From the NCBI RefSeq assembly GCF_029892515.1, contig NZ_JARXVF010000001.1:1178001-1242000 (forward strand): 64,000 nt of DNA, in the 5' to 3' direction. Both the position numbers and the translations under genes were made by a program. This stretch comes from Pseudaminobacter soli (ex Li et al. 2025) (lineage in GTDB: Bacteria > Pseudomonadota > Alphaproteobacteria > Rhizobiales > Rhizobiaceae). The stretch's first letter is position 1; each line of letters opens with the position of its first letter. Below, piece by piece: positions 27,835 to 35,493 of the stretch. The notes below the pieces were generated by a model. The model did no database searches, was not told where the DNA came from, and saw only the letters and a list, made by a program, of their open reading frames with translations.

Positions 27835-28494
27835 CTATTGCGTCGATCCGATGTCCTGCGGCCTGAACTTCCTCAGGAGGTCGATGACCTCTTCGTCCGT
27901 GAGCTGGGGAAAATGCAGGTAGTGATATGCGAGTGCCAGGAAGTGCGCCGGCTGGCCAATGCAGACCACCCGGTCGGCTTCCCGGCTGAGTTCGATGACG
28001 GTTTCGGGCGGCGCAACCGGCAGCGCGGCGATCGTTTCGCGCGGCGACCGCCGCCTCATCGAGCGGAGCGCCACCTTCATCGTCGCTCCCGTGGCCGCGC
28101 CATCGTCGACCAGAATGGCGGTCTTGCCCGCGACCGATAGCGGTTGCCTTCCCTCGCGATAGACCAGCCTGCGCCGCTCCAGCTCTGGCCGCTGGCGGTC
28201 GATCAGCACGCGCAGCTCGTCGTCGTCGAGGCCATATCCATCCACGATGTCGCGATTGAGCACGATATCGGGCGGGTTGCCGTCGACAATTGCCCCGACG
28301 GCCAGCTCCGGGTTGCCGGGTGCTCCAATCTTCCGCACGATGACGACATCGAGAGGGGCATTCAGCTCCAGCGCGATTTCAGCCCCGACCGGCACCCCGC
28401 CGCGCGGCAACGCCAGCACGATCGGATCGGCCAAGCCGAGTTTGGCCAACTCGCTTGCCAGTCTACGCCCCGCGTCCTGTCGATTGCGGAACAT
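27835..28494 (-). CDS. Phosphoribosyltransferase family protein
   Basis: A 219-residue type I phosphoribosyltransferase-like protein. The PRPP-binding motif is AILVDDGAATGATM (about residues 125-138) and the N-terminal loop is VLALPRGGVPVGAEIA. Relatives occur in stress operons of rhizobia and pseudomonads, often fused to or beside hydrolases, and their substrates are undefined. The ATG at 28494 has only a weak ribosome site. It is the first gene of the PRT-PPOX-Usp operon, and the FNR/FixK box centre lies about 70 bp before it. Confidence 0.87.
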   Translation of the reverse strand: MFRNRQDAGRRLASELAKLGLADPIVLALPRGGVPVGAEIALELNAPLDVVIVRKIGAPGNPELAVGAIVDGNPPDIVLNRDIVDGYGLDDDELRVLIDRQRPELERRRLVYREGRQPLSVAGKTAILVDDGAATGATMKVALRSMRRRSPRETIAALPVAPPETVIELSREADRVVCIGQPAHFLALAYHYLHFPQLTDEEVIDLLRKFRPQDIGSTQ

Positions 28495-28556
28495 GGCATC
28501 AATCCGCCTGTCTTAACCGCTCAAATTCTATCAACTCTTCTTCGGGCCATCACGCA

Positions 28557-28570
28557 TTGATACGGATCAA
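28557..28570. promoter_or_regulatory. FNR/FixK-type box (anaerobox)
   Basis: TTGATACGGATCAA is a perfect TTGAT-N4-ATCAA site for FNR, FixK or Anr regulators. Its centre lies about 70 bp upstream of the phosphoribosyltransferase start at 28494, so an activator at the usual -41.5 position would give a leader of about 28 bases. This predicts induction of the stress operon under low oxygen. Confidence 0.8.
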
Positions 28571-28600
28571 GGCGGCGCAAAAATCGGCCCTAACGAAGTT

Positions 28601-29044
28601 TCACAAATGCCCGCTCTCGTAGTCGCTGCAGGACAGGCCGATCATGTCGAGACCGTCCGCCAGGTAGTCCGCGACCAAGGGCTCGCCGCACAGATACTCG
28701 GCCGTATGCTCGTTGTGAGCCTCGGCCGCCTGTCGATGCACTTCGTCCCAGTCTTTGGCCTCATAGTCGTCGCGGCCGAGCCACATCAGGGTCACGAGGT
28801 CGATCTGCTCGTCGATGGAAAGGTCGGAGATGAAGGAGAGCAACTCCTCCTGCACGGGATCGTCCCGATGGTCCTCCAAGACCCCGACATTCTCGTCGTC
28901 CGTCGGGTTGGAGCCCGGATCCGGTTCTGAGACCTCCTCCTTGGCGTCGAACTCCCGAGCCTTCATGATGATGAAGCAAACCGTCTTGAGCGGGACCGTC
29001 AAGTCCGGCCCGTCTTCTTCATCGGCTCCGATTCCGCGTTTCAT
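28601..29044 (-). CDS. DUF3775 family protein
   Basis: A 147-residue acidic cytoplasmic protein of the DUF3775 family. The core is ELLSFISDLSIDEQIDLVTL, then MWLGRDDYEAKDWDEVHRQA, ending in YLADGLDMIGLSC. Its function is unknown. Members are small alphaproteobacterial proteins often found among stress genes. The ATG at 29044 follows an AAGGG segment at nine bases; a start at 29080 is possible. It lies 31 bp beyond the FNR/FixK box but points the same way as the stress operon, so the box separates the two genes. Confidence 0.8.
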   Translation of the reverse strand: MKRGIGADEEDGPDLTVPLKTVCFIIMKAREFDAKEEVSEPDPGSNPTDDENVGVLEDHRDDPVQEELLSFISDLSIDEQIDLVTLMWLGRDDYEAKDWDEVHRQAAEAHNEHTAEYLCGEPLVADYLADGLDMIGLSCSDYESGHL

Positions 29045-29304
29045 GCCCGGATGCCCTTTTCGTGTTGCCAGCATTCGCAAAGCGCCCGGCTCGTCGTCTC
29101 GTCCGACGCAAGCGTTGCAGGTTTAGATCCGGTGAGTGCGGGCAGCCCCAGCGGGGAACCGATGACAACGTTGCGCTGTGGCGACGGCGCGAGACGCGTT
29201 CCAATTTAATAAGTGCCGGCCAAGACAAACGTTCCCGAACCCAAGCAGTGCAAGACCCAGAACTGCGAGATCACCTTCGCCCGGGGTGGGTTCGCGCTTC
29301 CGCT

Positions 29305-30405
29305 CTATTCCTTGAGCCCTGCGATGCGCTCGATGAAGGGGCGCTGCAGTGCCGGAAAACGGCCGATGACCGAGAATGCCAGGTTCCTGAACGTTTGCGC
29401 GGTCGGGCTGGTCGTCTGGGCCGTCCGCAGAATCCGCTCGCTGAGCGCGATCCAGCGTTTTCCTATCGGCCAGCGCTCCGCGGTGTAGCCGGCCAGCGTG
29501 CCGTCGAAGAAGCGGCGCGCAAAGGACGCGGAGTCCTCGATGCCGAGGTTCATGCCGCGCGCGCCCACCGGCGAATGCGCGTGCGCTGCGTCGCCGCCCA
29601 GAAAGATGCGGTTCGTCTGGTAGCGCTGCGCCTGCCGCGCCGGAATGTGGAAGCGATCGGTCCGCAGCAACTCCGTCACCCGGTAATTGCCAGGAATCCG
29701 GGCCAAGGCGTCGTCCGTATTCGAGACGGCGCGGAAACGACCTTCTTCAATGGGGATGATGAAGCCTACGTCGCCGTTCCGGTGCAGAAAGGCCTGGGCC
29801 GAAAGCGGCTCATAGGGCCAATCGGCAATCTCGGCGTCGGCGATGCTCCATTCACGCTTATGCGTGTAGCCCTGAAATTCGATCCCCAAAGCCTTTCGCA
29901 CGGCGCTGTCGACGCCGTCGGCGCCGAATACCAAATCGAAGCGCGCCTCCTCCTGGCCATCGGGCGTCGCGATCCTTGCGTCGACCCCCTCGGCGCTTTC
30001 CTTGAGACCGTAAAGCGACGAACGCCATTCCACTCCGACCCCAAGTTCGGCCAGCCTGCCGACCATGATCGTTTCTGTATCCCGCTGTGGCAGTGAAAGC
30101 AGGAAATTGAACCGATGTGGGAGAGAAGAGATGTAGACCACGCCGAGTTCGCGACCTTCTTCGCTGAAGTGGACGTGACGGATCCTGAGACCCTTGTCCA
30201 ACAGGCGTTCCGAAATGCCCGACGGCTCCAGGACATCGAGGCTGTGTGGGCTGATGCCGACTGCCTTGCTGAGCGGGGTGGGCGCGTCCTTCCGGTCGAT
30301 TATGCGCGGAGTGACGCCGCGCCGGGCCAGTTCCAGCGCGGCAGTGAGGCCGGTTGGCCCGGCCCCGACGATCAGTATCTTGGTGTCGGCCTGTTGCTGT
30401 GCCAC
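29305..30405 (-). CDS. FAD-dependent aromatic-type monooxygenase
   Basis: A 366-residue class A flavoprotein monooxygenase (FAD_binding_3). The Rossmann motif ILIVGAGPTGLTAALELARR is at the N-terminus, the FGADGVDSAVRKALG segment is mid-protein, and the GDAAHAHSPVGARGMNLG FAD-pyrophosphate motif is near residue 270. It lacks the long C-terminal thioredoxin-like domain of phenol hydroxylase and is therefore a short member. These enzymes hydroxylate aromatic or enone substrates with NAD(P)H and O2. The GTG at 30405 is the predicted start with only a weak ribosome site. No pathway partners lie nearby. Confidence 0.88.
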   Translation of the reverse strand: MAQQQADTKILIVGAGPTGLTAALELARRGVTPRIIDRKDAPTPLSKAVGISPHSLDVLEPSGISERLLDKGLRIRHVHFSEEGRELGVVYISSLPHRFNFLLSLPQRDTETIMVGRLAELGVGVEWRSSLYGLKESAEGVDARIATPDGQEEARFDLVFGADGVDSAVRKALGIEFQGYTHKREWSIADAEIADWPYEPLSAQAFLHRNGDVGFIIPIEEGRFRAVSNTDDALARIPGNYRVTELLRTDRFHIPARQAQRYQTNRIFLGGDAAHAHSPVGARGMNLGIEDSASFARRFFDGTLAGYTAERWPIGKRWIALSERILRTAQTTSPTAQTFRNLAFSVIGRFPALQRPFIERIAGLKE

Positions 30406-30731
30406 CTGTTCAATCCCGGTTCATGACATGCGCGATAACGCAGTCGGCTCAAGGTCGATCCCTGCACCATCGCCCTGCCGCCCTTTGCAACGGAAAATGA
30501 GCCATCCGGCCTACTACAGAAAAGACGCCACCCTATATTGTCGCCGCCCCAGAATGACCTGCGTTTATCAAAGACACGATAGATGCCATCAACGCTCAAT
30601 TGATTATATCAAGAGAAAGTCAGCATAGACGCTGAGCACCAAAATGTGCATTATCGGTTTATCGGTAGTTTTGCTTGAAATTGCCGATGTCGGGGGTCTC
30701 TGAGTACCGTAACCCAATAGGGGAGGATGGG
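30406..30731. promoter_or_regulatory. Divergent promoter region with TTGAT-N3-ATCAA repeat
   Basis: 326 bp without a gene between the monooxygenase and the small protein at 30732. It is AT-rich. TTGAT-TAT-ATCAA (30600-30612) is a perfect five-base inverted repeat, but its three-base spacer is one short for an FNR/FixK site. AGGGGAGG at the right end is the ribosome site of the 30732 gene. Confidence 0.4.
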
Positions 30732-30941
30732 ATGTCTTCCGACAGTCGCAGGCAATATCTGACACCTTCTGACATGACGATGATCGAGCAAGTGCTCGCC
30801 GAGGCCGGTCTCCGCAAGGAAGTACCGTCCGCACTCAGTCGTAATGCGGCAAAATTCCTGACACGCAAATTCCAGGACGGGCTGGTCGATCGGTCGGCCC
30901 TTGCCTCGGAGCTCAGGCGTCATCTGTCAACGCTGTCATAG
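30732..30941 (+). CDS. Small hypothetical protein
   Basis: A 69-residue protein starting MSSDSRRQYLTPSDMTMIEQ. A strong GGGGAGG ribosome site precedes the ATG at 30732 and a rho-independent terminator follows at 30962, so this is a single-gene unit. The sequence is helical with several Arg and Lys (RKEVPSALSRNAAKFLTRKF) and I do not recognise a named family. Similar short proteins are common in rhizobial genomes. A DNA- or RNA-binding role is possible but unsupported. Confidence 0.7.
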   Translation: MSSDSRRQYLTPSDMTMIEQVLAEAGLRKEVPSALSRNAAKFLTRKFQDGLVDRSALASELRRHLSTLS

Positions 30942-30961
30942 TGCGATCGTAAGACTATTCG

Positions 30962-30999
30962 AAAGACCCGCCACGCCTCAGTCGCGGCGGGTCTTTTGA
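30962..30999 (+). terminator. Rho-independent terminator
   Basis: AAAGACCCGCC (30962-30972) pairs with GGCGGGTCTTT (30986-30996), followed by T residues, 20 bp after the stop codon of the small protein. It could also work for transcripts from the opposite side. Confidence 0.8.
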
Positions 31000-31096
31000 C
31001 TCCGAACCTTCAAGAACTAGAGGGCGGAAGCCACGCAAACAGCCGATCCGTCGGGCGGGGCCATCTGGTCCGGACAGACCTTCGCGAAAGGAAATC

Positions 31097-31360
31097 CTAC
31101 CGTGGCTCGCCGGTCTTGGGATCGATCTTGATCTCCACCTTGGCCTTGTCCGTGGTGTAATAGGTGATGTCGTAATAGCCGTCCGTCTCCCAGCTGATTT
31201 CGCTGAGGTAACGGAACTGCGGCCGCTTCTCGACCTTAGCGATGATCTCGGAAAGCTTGATGGCATTCTCCGCGGGGACTCCGGGCGAAGTCTGTGCCTG
31301 CGCGTGGCCGACCATCATGAGGGCCACGACCAACGATCCGACAATTTGGCGGCGGCCCAT
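31097..31360 (-). CDS. PepSY-domain secreted protein
   Basis: An 87-residue secreted protein. Signal peptide residues 1-23 end at AQAQ. The mature part contains a PepSY-like unit (IIAKVEKRPQFRYLSEISWE, then YYDITYYTTDKAKVEIKIDP). PepSY domains are small extracytoplasmic modules thought to bind or inhibit proteases. The ATG at 31360 is chosen for GGAGAGG upstream. It is divergent from the DUF930 gene, with 129 bp between them. Confidence 0.8.
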   Translation of the reverse strand: MGRRQIVGSLVVALMMVGHAQAQTSPGVPAENAIKLSEIIAKVEKRPQFRYLSEISWETDGYYDITYYTTDKAKVEIKIDPKTGEPR

Positions 31361-31489
31361 GGGGGTTTCCTCTCCAAAATCGCAATGGATTAGAACGGGC
31401 CATCCGGCCTTTGGTTCCGCCGGCGGACAACCCTGGCGCGTTTCATGGTTGGTTGATTTGCCGGCGCGAATATGGTGGATCATGCCGCC

Positions 31490-31879
31490 ATGAGGAAATT
31501 CTGGCTTACGATAGCGGCCCTGTTGGTTGCCGCTGCACCGGCCTGGGCGCTCGACGCGCGCCTCAAGGCCGGTCTTTTGAAACTCGACCCCGACACCCGC
31601 CTGGAACAGCGTTGCGACGCCGAAGCGCTCGACCGTATCGGGCACGACAAAAATCCCTACAAGCCCGATCGCGTCGTGGCCTATGCCATCAAGACGCCGA
31701 CCCTCCAGGGCGATACGATCGAGAGCCCCGGCGCGGCCTTTCGCGCCAAGGGGGAATGGTACCGCCTCTCCTATAGCTGCCGCACGGCCGACGACCGCAT
31801 GCACGTTCTGTCGTTCCGCTATCGGATCGGCGACAAGATCACCGAAGCCGACTGGCCGAAATACAACCTCTGGCGCTGA
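31490..31879 (+). CDS. DUF930 family secreted protein
   Basis: A 129-residue protein with a signal peptide (residues 1-20, MRKFWLTIAALLVAAAPAWA) and the DUF930 core (LKAGLLKLDPDTRLEQRCDA, then YRLSYSCRTADDRMHVLSF). The two Cys may be paired in the periplasm. DUF930 proteins are specific to Rhizobiales and have no known function. The ATG at 31490 suits the signal peptide; a start at 31472 is possible. Ribosome-site evidence is weak for both. Confidence 0.78.
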   Translation: MRKFWLTIAALLVAAAPAWALDARLKAGLLKLDPDTRLEQRCDAEALDRIGHDKNPYKPDRVVAYAIKTPTLQGDTIESPGAAFRAKGEWYRLSYSCRTADDRMHVLSFRYRIGDKITEADWPKYNLWR

Positions 31880-31936
31880 CGCCGCCGGCAGGCAAGCGGC
31901 GGCCGGGCTGGCCGACCGCTCGCCAAGTCCCCTGCC

Positions 31937-33526
31937 CTAGCCGCCCATGCCGCTGCGCGGCAGCAGGATGTTCTCGAAGCGCGCGCGCAGCTTGTCGTCG
32001 AGGGCGCGCGACACATGGCGCGGGAAACTCTCGGCCAGGATCTTCCGCTTTGCGGCGATCGCGCGGGCCACGATGTCGGGCCGCCCTTTCTCGTTCCACT
32101 CCTTGGGGCTGAAACGATCGCCGATGGCCGGGTAGAAATACTCGGTCTGCATCAGCTTCAGTGTCTGCTCATTGCCGAGATAGTGGCCGGGACCCTTGAG
32201 GCAGACCTCGGAGATCGTATCGATCGACAGCGCCTCGTCGGTGACCTCGATGCCGCGCACGCAGCGCTGGCAGTGGCCGAGCATGTCGTTGTCGATGATC
32301 AGGCTTTCCAGGCAGAAGCCGAGCAGCGAGGCATGCATGCCCGCCGATTCATAGACAAGGTTGAGGCCCGACAGGCCGGCCATGACATTGGTGATGCCCT
32401 TTTCATAGCCGGACTGGATATCGGGCAGTTTCGAGTCGGCCATGCCCGCGGCCGAACCGCCGGGCAGATCGTAGAACTGGGCCATCTGGGCGCAGGCCGC
32501 CGTCAGCAGCGCCTGTTCGGCCGAGCCGCCCGACATGGCGCCGGTGCGCAGGTCGGACACGAAGGGCCACGTGCCGAAGATTGCCGGATGGCCGGGCTTC
32601 AGCGCATTGACATAGACCAGGCCCGCCAGCACTTCGGCCACAGCCTGCACCACGGCGCCTGCGATTGCCGCGGGCGCGGTCGCGCCGGCCTGACCGGCCG
32701 ACAGCAGCAGGATCGGAATGCCGCCCTTGACGCATTCCTCGAGTACGCCGCACGCATCCTCGGCGAATTTCATCGGCGGCACGACGAAGCAGTTCGAATT
32801 GGAAACGAACGGCCGGGCGCGGAATTTCTCCTCGCCTCCGGCGATCGCGTAGAGCATTTCCAGCGCAGGCGCCACGTTCTCGCGGACGGTGAAGGACGTC
32901 CCGACATGCTTGGACGTGCCCATCACGCAGGCATAGAGCGTGTTGAAGTCCATATCGAGCGGATCGGGGATATCGCGCGGCACCATCGGCCGCTGGAAGA
33001 AGTGGATGTTGTCCATCTGATCCACGATGCGGGCAGCATCGTAGATGTCCTGCAGCAGGGACTCGCGATATTCGCGCTTTTCGACATCCACGACATGCAC
33101 GGCAGCACCCGCGGTGCCGTAGTGCACGCGCGTGCCCTGGATCACCATGTCGTGCTTGGGGTCCTGCCCATGGAGCGTGAAGTTGCGCGCGGCCGTCTTG
33201 ATGGTCGACAGAACCAGTTCGCGCGGGAAGCGAATGCGGCCGTCCTGGCCATAGGTCGCGCCAACCCTGGTCAGCGCCTCGATGCAACTTGGAATGGCAT
33301 TGGCGAAACCGACGGTTTCAAGAAGGACCAGAACCGCTTCGTGGATCCGCTCCAGTTCGTTCTGGCCCAACGGCTTATACCTGCCGCCCTCGAGGCCAGG
33401 CCGGATCGGCCGAACATCGTCGGCCAAGGGCGCCGAGCGCAATGCGCGGCGCGCCTCACGCCCTCCAGAACGGCGGGAGTGTTGCTCCGCCGCCGCCACG
33501 TCACGCTCATCCAAAGCAGTCGACAT
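31937..33526 (-). CDS. MttB-superfamily trimethylamine/betaine methyltransferase-like protein
   Basis: A 529-residue TIM-barrel methyltransferase of the MttB superfamily. Typical segments are IVDQMDNIHFFQRPMVPRDI and NEQTLKLMQTEYFYPAIGDR. No in-frame UAG codon is present, so it lacks the pyrrolysine of archaeal MttB and belongs to the non-Pyl group, whose studied members demethylate glycine betaine, proline betaine or carnitine via a corrinoid protein. No corrinoid protein gene is adjacent. GGAGG lies eight bases before the ATG at 33526. It is downstream of a MocR gene on the same strand but separated by a strong terminator. Confidence 0.9.
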   Translation of the reverse strand: MSTALDERDVAAAEQHSRRSGGREARRALRSAPLADDVRPIRPGLEGGRYKPLGQNELERIHEAVLVLLETVGFANAIPSCIEALTRVGATYGQDGRIRFPRELVLSTIKTAARNFTLHGQDPKHDMVIQGTRVHYGTAGAAVHVVDVEKREYRESLLQDIYDAARIVDQMDNIHFFQRPMVPRDIPDPLDMDFNTLYACVMGTSKHVGTSFTVRENVAPALEMLYAIAGGEEKFRARPFVSNSNCFVVPPMKFAEDACGVLEECVKGGIPILLLSAGQAGATAPAAIAGAVVQAVAEVLAGLVYVNALKPGHPAIFGTWPFVSDLRTGAMSGGSAEQALLTAACAQMAQFYDLPGGSAAGMADSKLPDIQSGYEKGITNVMAGLSGLNLVYESAGMHASLLGFCLESLIIDNDMLGHCQRCVRGIEVTDEALSIDTISEVCLKGPGHYLGNEQTLKLMQTEYFYPAIGDRFSPKEWNEKGRPDIVARAIAAKRKILAESFPRHVSRALDDKLRARFENILLPRSGMGG

Positions 33527-33672
33527 GCCAAAAACCTCCACATTTTCGTCGGCATCCCGTGCCGGATGTCCCTCCAGTCACGTCGCCCGTTCCCCTAAGG
33601 TCGCGACTATGCGCGCCATATTAGGCCTCGCGTATGGGCCACGATTTTCCGTAAGATGGTCCAGAAAAACGA

Positions 33673-33708
33673 ACGAAAACGGCCGGGCAGATGCCCGGCC
33701 GTTTTCGT
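33673..33708 (-). terminator. Strong rho-independent terminator after MocR gene
   Basis: A perfect 17-bp inverted repeat: arms 33673-33689 and 33692-33708, GC-rich core (CGGCCGGGCA) with a two-base loop. On the minus strand it is followed by a T-rich tract (TTTTTCTGG). It lies 27 bp after the MocR stop codon and blocks read-through into the MttB-like gene. Confidence 0.85.
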
Positions 33709-33734
33709 GTTTTCGAGACTATTTGAGGCCTGGA

Positions 33735-35225
33735 TCAGGCCGCCGCTGGACGGCGGCCGGCGGCCGTCGCAAGTTCGCGAATACCCGGCTCGATGTGCTG
33801 CAGCGCGATCGAGGAGAAGCCGAGCCGCATGAAGCGCGAGGGCTTGTCCGAATGGTCGAAGAAGCGGTCGCCCGGCTCGATAAGCACGCTGCGCGAGGCG
33901 GCAGCTTCGGCCAGCCCGCGCGAATCCGTGCCGCGCGGTCCCTCCAACCAAAGCGAGGTGCCGCCGGCGGAATCCGTCGGGCGCCAGTCGGGCAGGAAGG
34001 CGTCGATGGCCTGGACCAGGCGCTTGCGGCGTTCGTCGAAGGCGGCCGACAAGCGGCGCACCAGCGCCTCGTGATGGCCGAGCGACAGGAACAGTGCCAC
34101 CGCGCGCTGGTTGTTTGCCGGCGGGTGGCGCAGCATGAAGCGGCGCAGCGCGCGCAGCTCGGCAATCAGGTCAGCCGAGGCAACGATGTAGCCAAGGCGC
34201 AGGCCCGGCGCGAGCGTCTTCGACATCGAGCCGACATAGATGACGCGGCCCGAGCGATCGACGCTCTTCAGCGCCTGCTGCGGCGCCTCGTCGAGCAACT
34301 GGCTGTCATAGCCGTCCTCGATGATGATCTGGTTGTTGCGGCTGGCGCGGGCCAGAAGGTCCTGGCGGCGCTCTGGGCTCAGCGACACCATGGTCGGGCA
34401 GTGATGGCTCGGCGTCACGAACACGAAGCCCGCATCCGAAGGGATTGCCGAGGTCACGATGCCCTCAGAGTCCACCGGCGTGGGGTGCAGCTCCGCGCCG
34501 GCCAGCCGGAAGATGCTGCGCGCGTCGGGGTAGCCGGGGTCTTCCATGGCCACCTTGGTGCCCTTGGACATCAACAGCGACGCCAGCATATAGAGCGCGT
34601 TCTGCGCACCCAGCGTGACGATGATCTCGTCGGGATTGGCGAAGATGCCGCGCCGCGGCAGGAGCCGCGCCTGGATCTGCTCGATCAGCAGCGGGTCGTC
34701 GCGGTCGACCATGTCGGCCGCCCAGTTGCGGATTTCCAGCACAGCCAGCGCCATGCGGTTGCACTCGCGCCATTCTGCCGTGGGGAACAGCGCCGGGTCG
34801 AACTGGCCATAGACGAAGGGGTAGGAAGACTTGATCCAGTTGTCGAGCTTGGCCGGGCGCGGCATGTCGCTCGCGGCGATCTGACGACGCGCTTTCCAGT
34901 CGATCTCGTTGGCCTCGGCTGACTTCTGCTGCGGCTTGGCCGGCGTTGCCAGCACCTCGGGATTGACGAAGTGGCCGCGCCGCTCGCGCGCCACGAGAAA
35001 GCCCTGATCGACAAGCTGCTGGAAGGCCAGCACCACGGTGCCACGTGCCACGCCGAGCTTCTCGGCCAGGATGCGGCAGGAGGGCAGCGGCATGGAAGCG
35101 GCGATCTGGCGGTCGAGGATGGCGGCGACGATTGCCTGACGGATTTGCGCCTGAAGCGTCTGGCCCGATTCCGCAGAAATCCTGAACAGTCCCGACCAGA
35201 TGGCCGAATCGTTTCTCTGTGGCAT
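33735..35225 (-). CDS. MocR-type (GntR-aminotransferase fusion) transcriptional regulator
   Basis: A 496-residue MocR regulator. The GntR winged helix occupies about residues 15-80 (LPSCRILAEKLGVARGTVVL), a linker follows and then the aminotransferase domain, with PLP lysine in GSMSKTLAPGLRLGYIV. GAGGAAATG precedes the ATG at 35225. It probably controls genes with an amine- or amino-acid-derived ligand. A ten-base inverted repeat of TGGTCCAAAG type at 35263-35296 is a likely binding site. Its target is uncertain: the MttB-like gene lies downstream and pgi is divergent. Confidence 0.9.
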   Translation of the reverse strand: MPQRNDSAIWSGLFRISAESGQTLQAQIRQAIVAAILDRQIAASMPLPSCRILAEKLGVARGTVVLAFQQLVDQGFLVARERRGHFVNPEVLATPAKPQQKSAEANEIDWKARRQIAASDMPRPAKLDNWIKSSYPFVYGQFDPALFPTAEWRECNRMALAVLEIRNWAADMVDRDDPLLIEQIQARLLPRRGIFANPDEIIVTLGAQNALYMLASLLMSKGTKVAMEDPGYPDARSIFRLAGAELHPTPVDSEGIVTSAIPSDAGFVFVTPSHHCPTMVSLSPERRQDLLARASRNNQIIIEDGYDSQLLDEAPQQALKSVDRSGRVIYVGSMSKTLAPGLRLGYIVASADLIAELRALRRFMLRHPPANNQRAVALFLSLGHHEALVRRLSAAFDERRKRLVQAIDAFLPDWRPTDSAGGTSLWLEGPRGTDSRGLAEAAASRSVLIEPGDRFFDHSDKPSRFMRLGFSSIALQHIEPGIRELATAAGRRPAAA

Positions 35226-35262
35226 GAAGCATTTCCTCGGGCAGGCGCTATATTTTTGTCTT

Positions 35263-35296
35263 CTTTGGACCAGTCGAGCGTATCCGTGGTCCAAAG
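35263..35296. promoter_or_regulatory. Inverted repeat, candidate MocR operator
   Basis: CTTTGGACCA (35263-35272) and TGGTCCAAAG (35287-35296) form a perfect ten-base inverted repeat with a 14-base spacer, centred about 55 bp before the MocR start. The 24-bp repeat spacing suits a dimer across about two DNA turns. The MocR role is an inference. Confidence 0.6.
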
Positions 35297-35353
35297 GGTT
35301 GCGCCAATGAATTTTTCTAATCGCTAGGATTTATGCCAGTGATCTATGCTCGC

Positions 35354-35368
35354 GTGAGCCAAGCTCAC
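35354..35368. promoter_or_regulatory. Inverted repeat upstream of pgi
   Basis: GTGAGC and GCTCAC around CAA form a perfect hairpin or operator, about 125 bp before pgi in an AT-rich stretch. An unrelated AT-rich stretch with CAATATCAAATCGATTG follows at 35383. The regulator is unknown. Confidence 0.35.
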
Positions 35369-35493
35369 AAAATCGAAATCCACAATATCAAATCGATTGA
35401 AATTTTCCGAGGCACAAGCCCGTCACACTCTCTCCATGTTACCCTAGCTCTGCTAAGCTCGCCCGCCTGAAGGCCGAAAACTGGAGAATGGCA

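Noticed and set aside
29062-30096. A 344-codon open frame on the plus strand opposite the monooxygenase
   Set aside because: Arg/Ala-rich shadow frame; the minus-strand frame has FAD-binding motifs.
30600-30612. FNR/FixK box before the 69-residue gene
   Set aside because: The half-sites are correct but the spacer is three bases instead of four, so it is not called as a functional FNR site.
32015-33598. A 527-codon open frame antisense to the MttB-like gene
   Set aside because: Composition is Arg/Ala/His-rich and the MttB-like frame is complete with a ribosome site.
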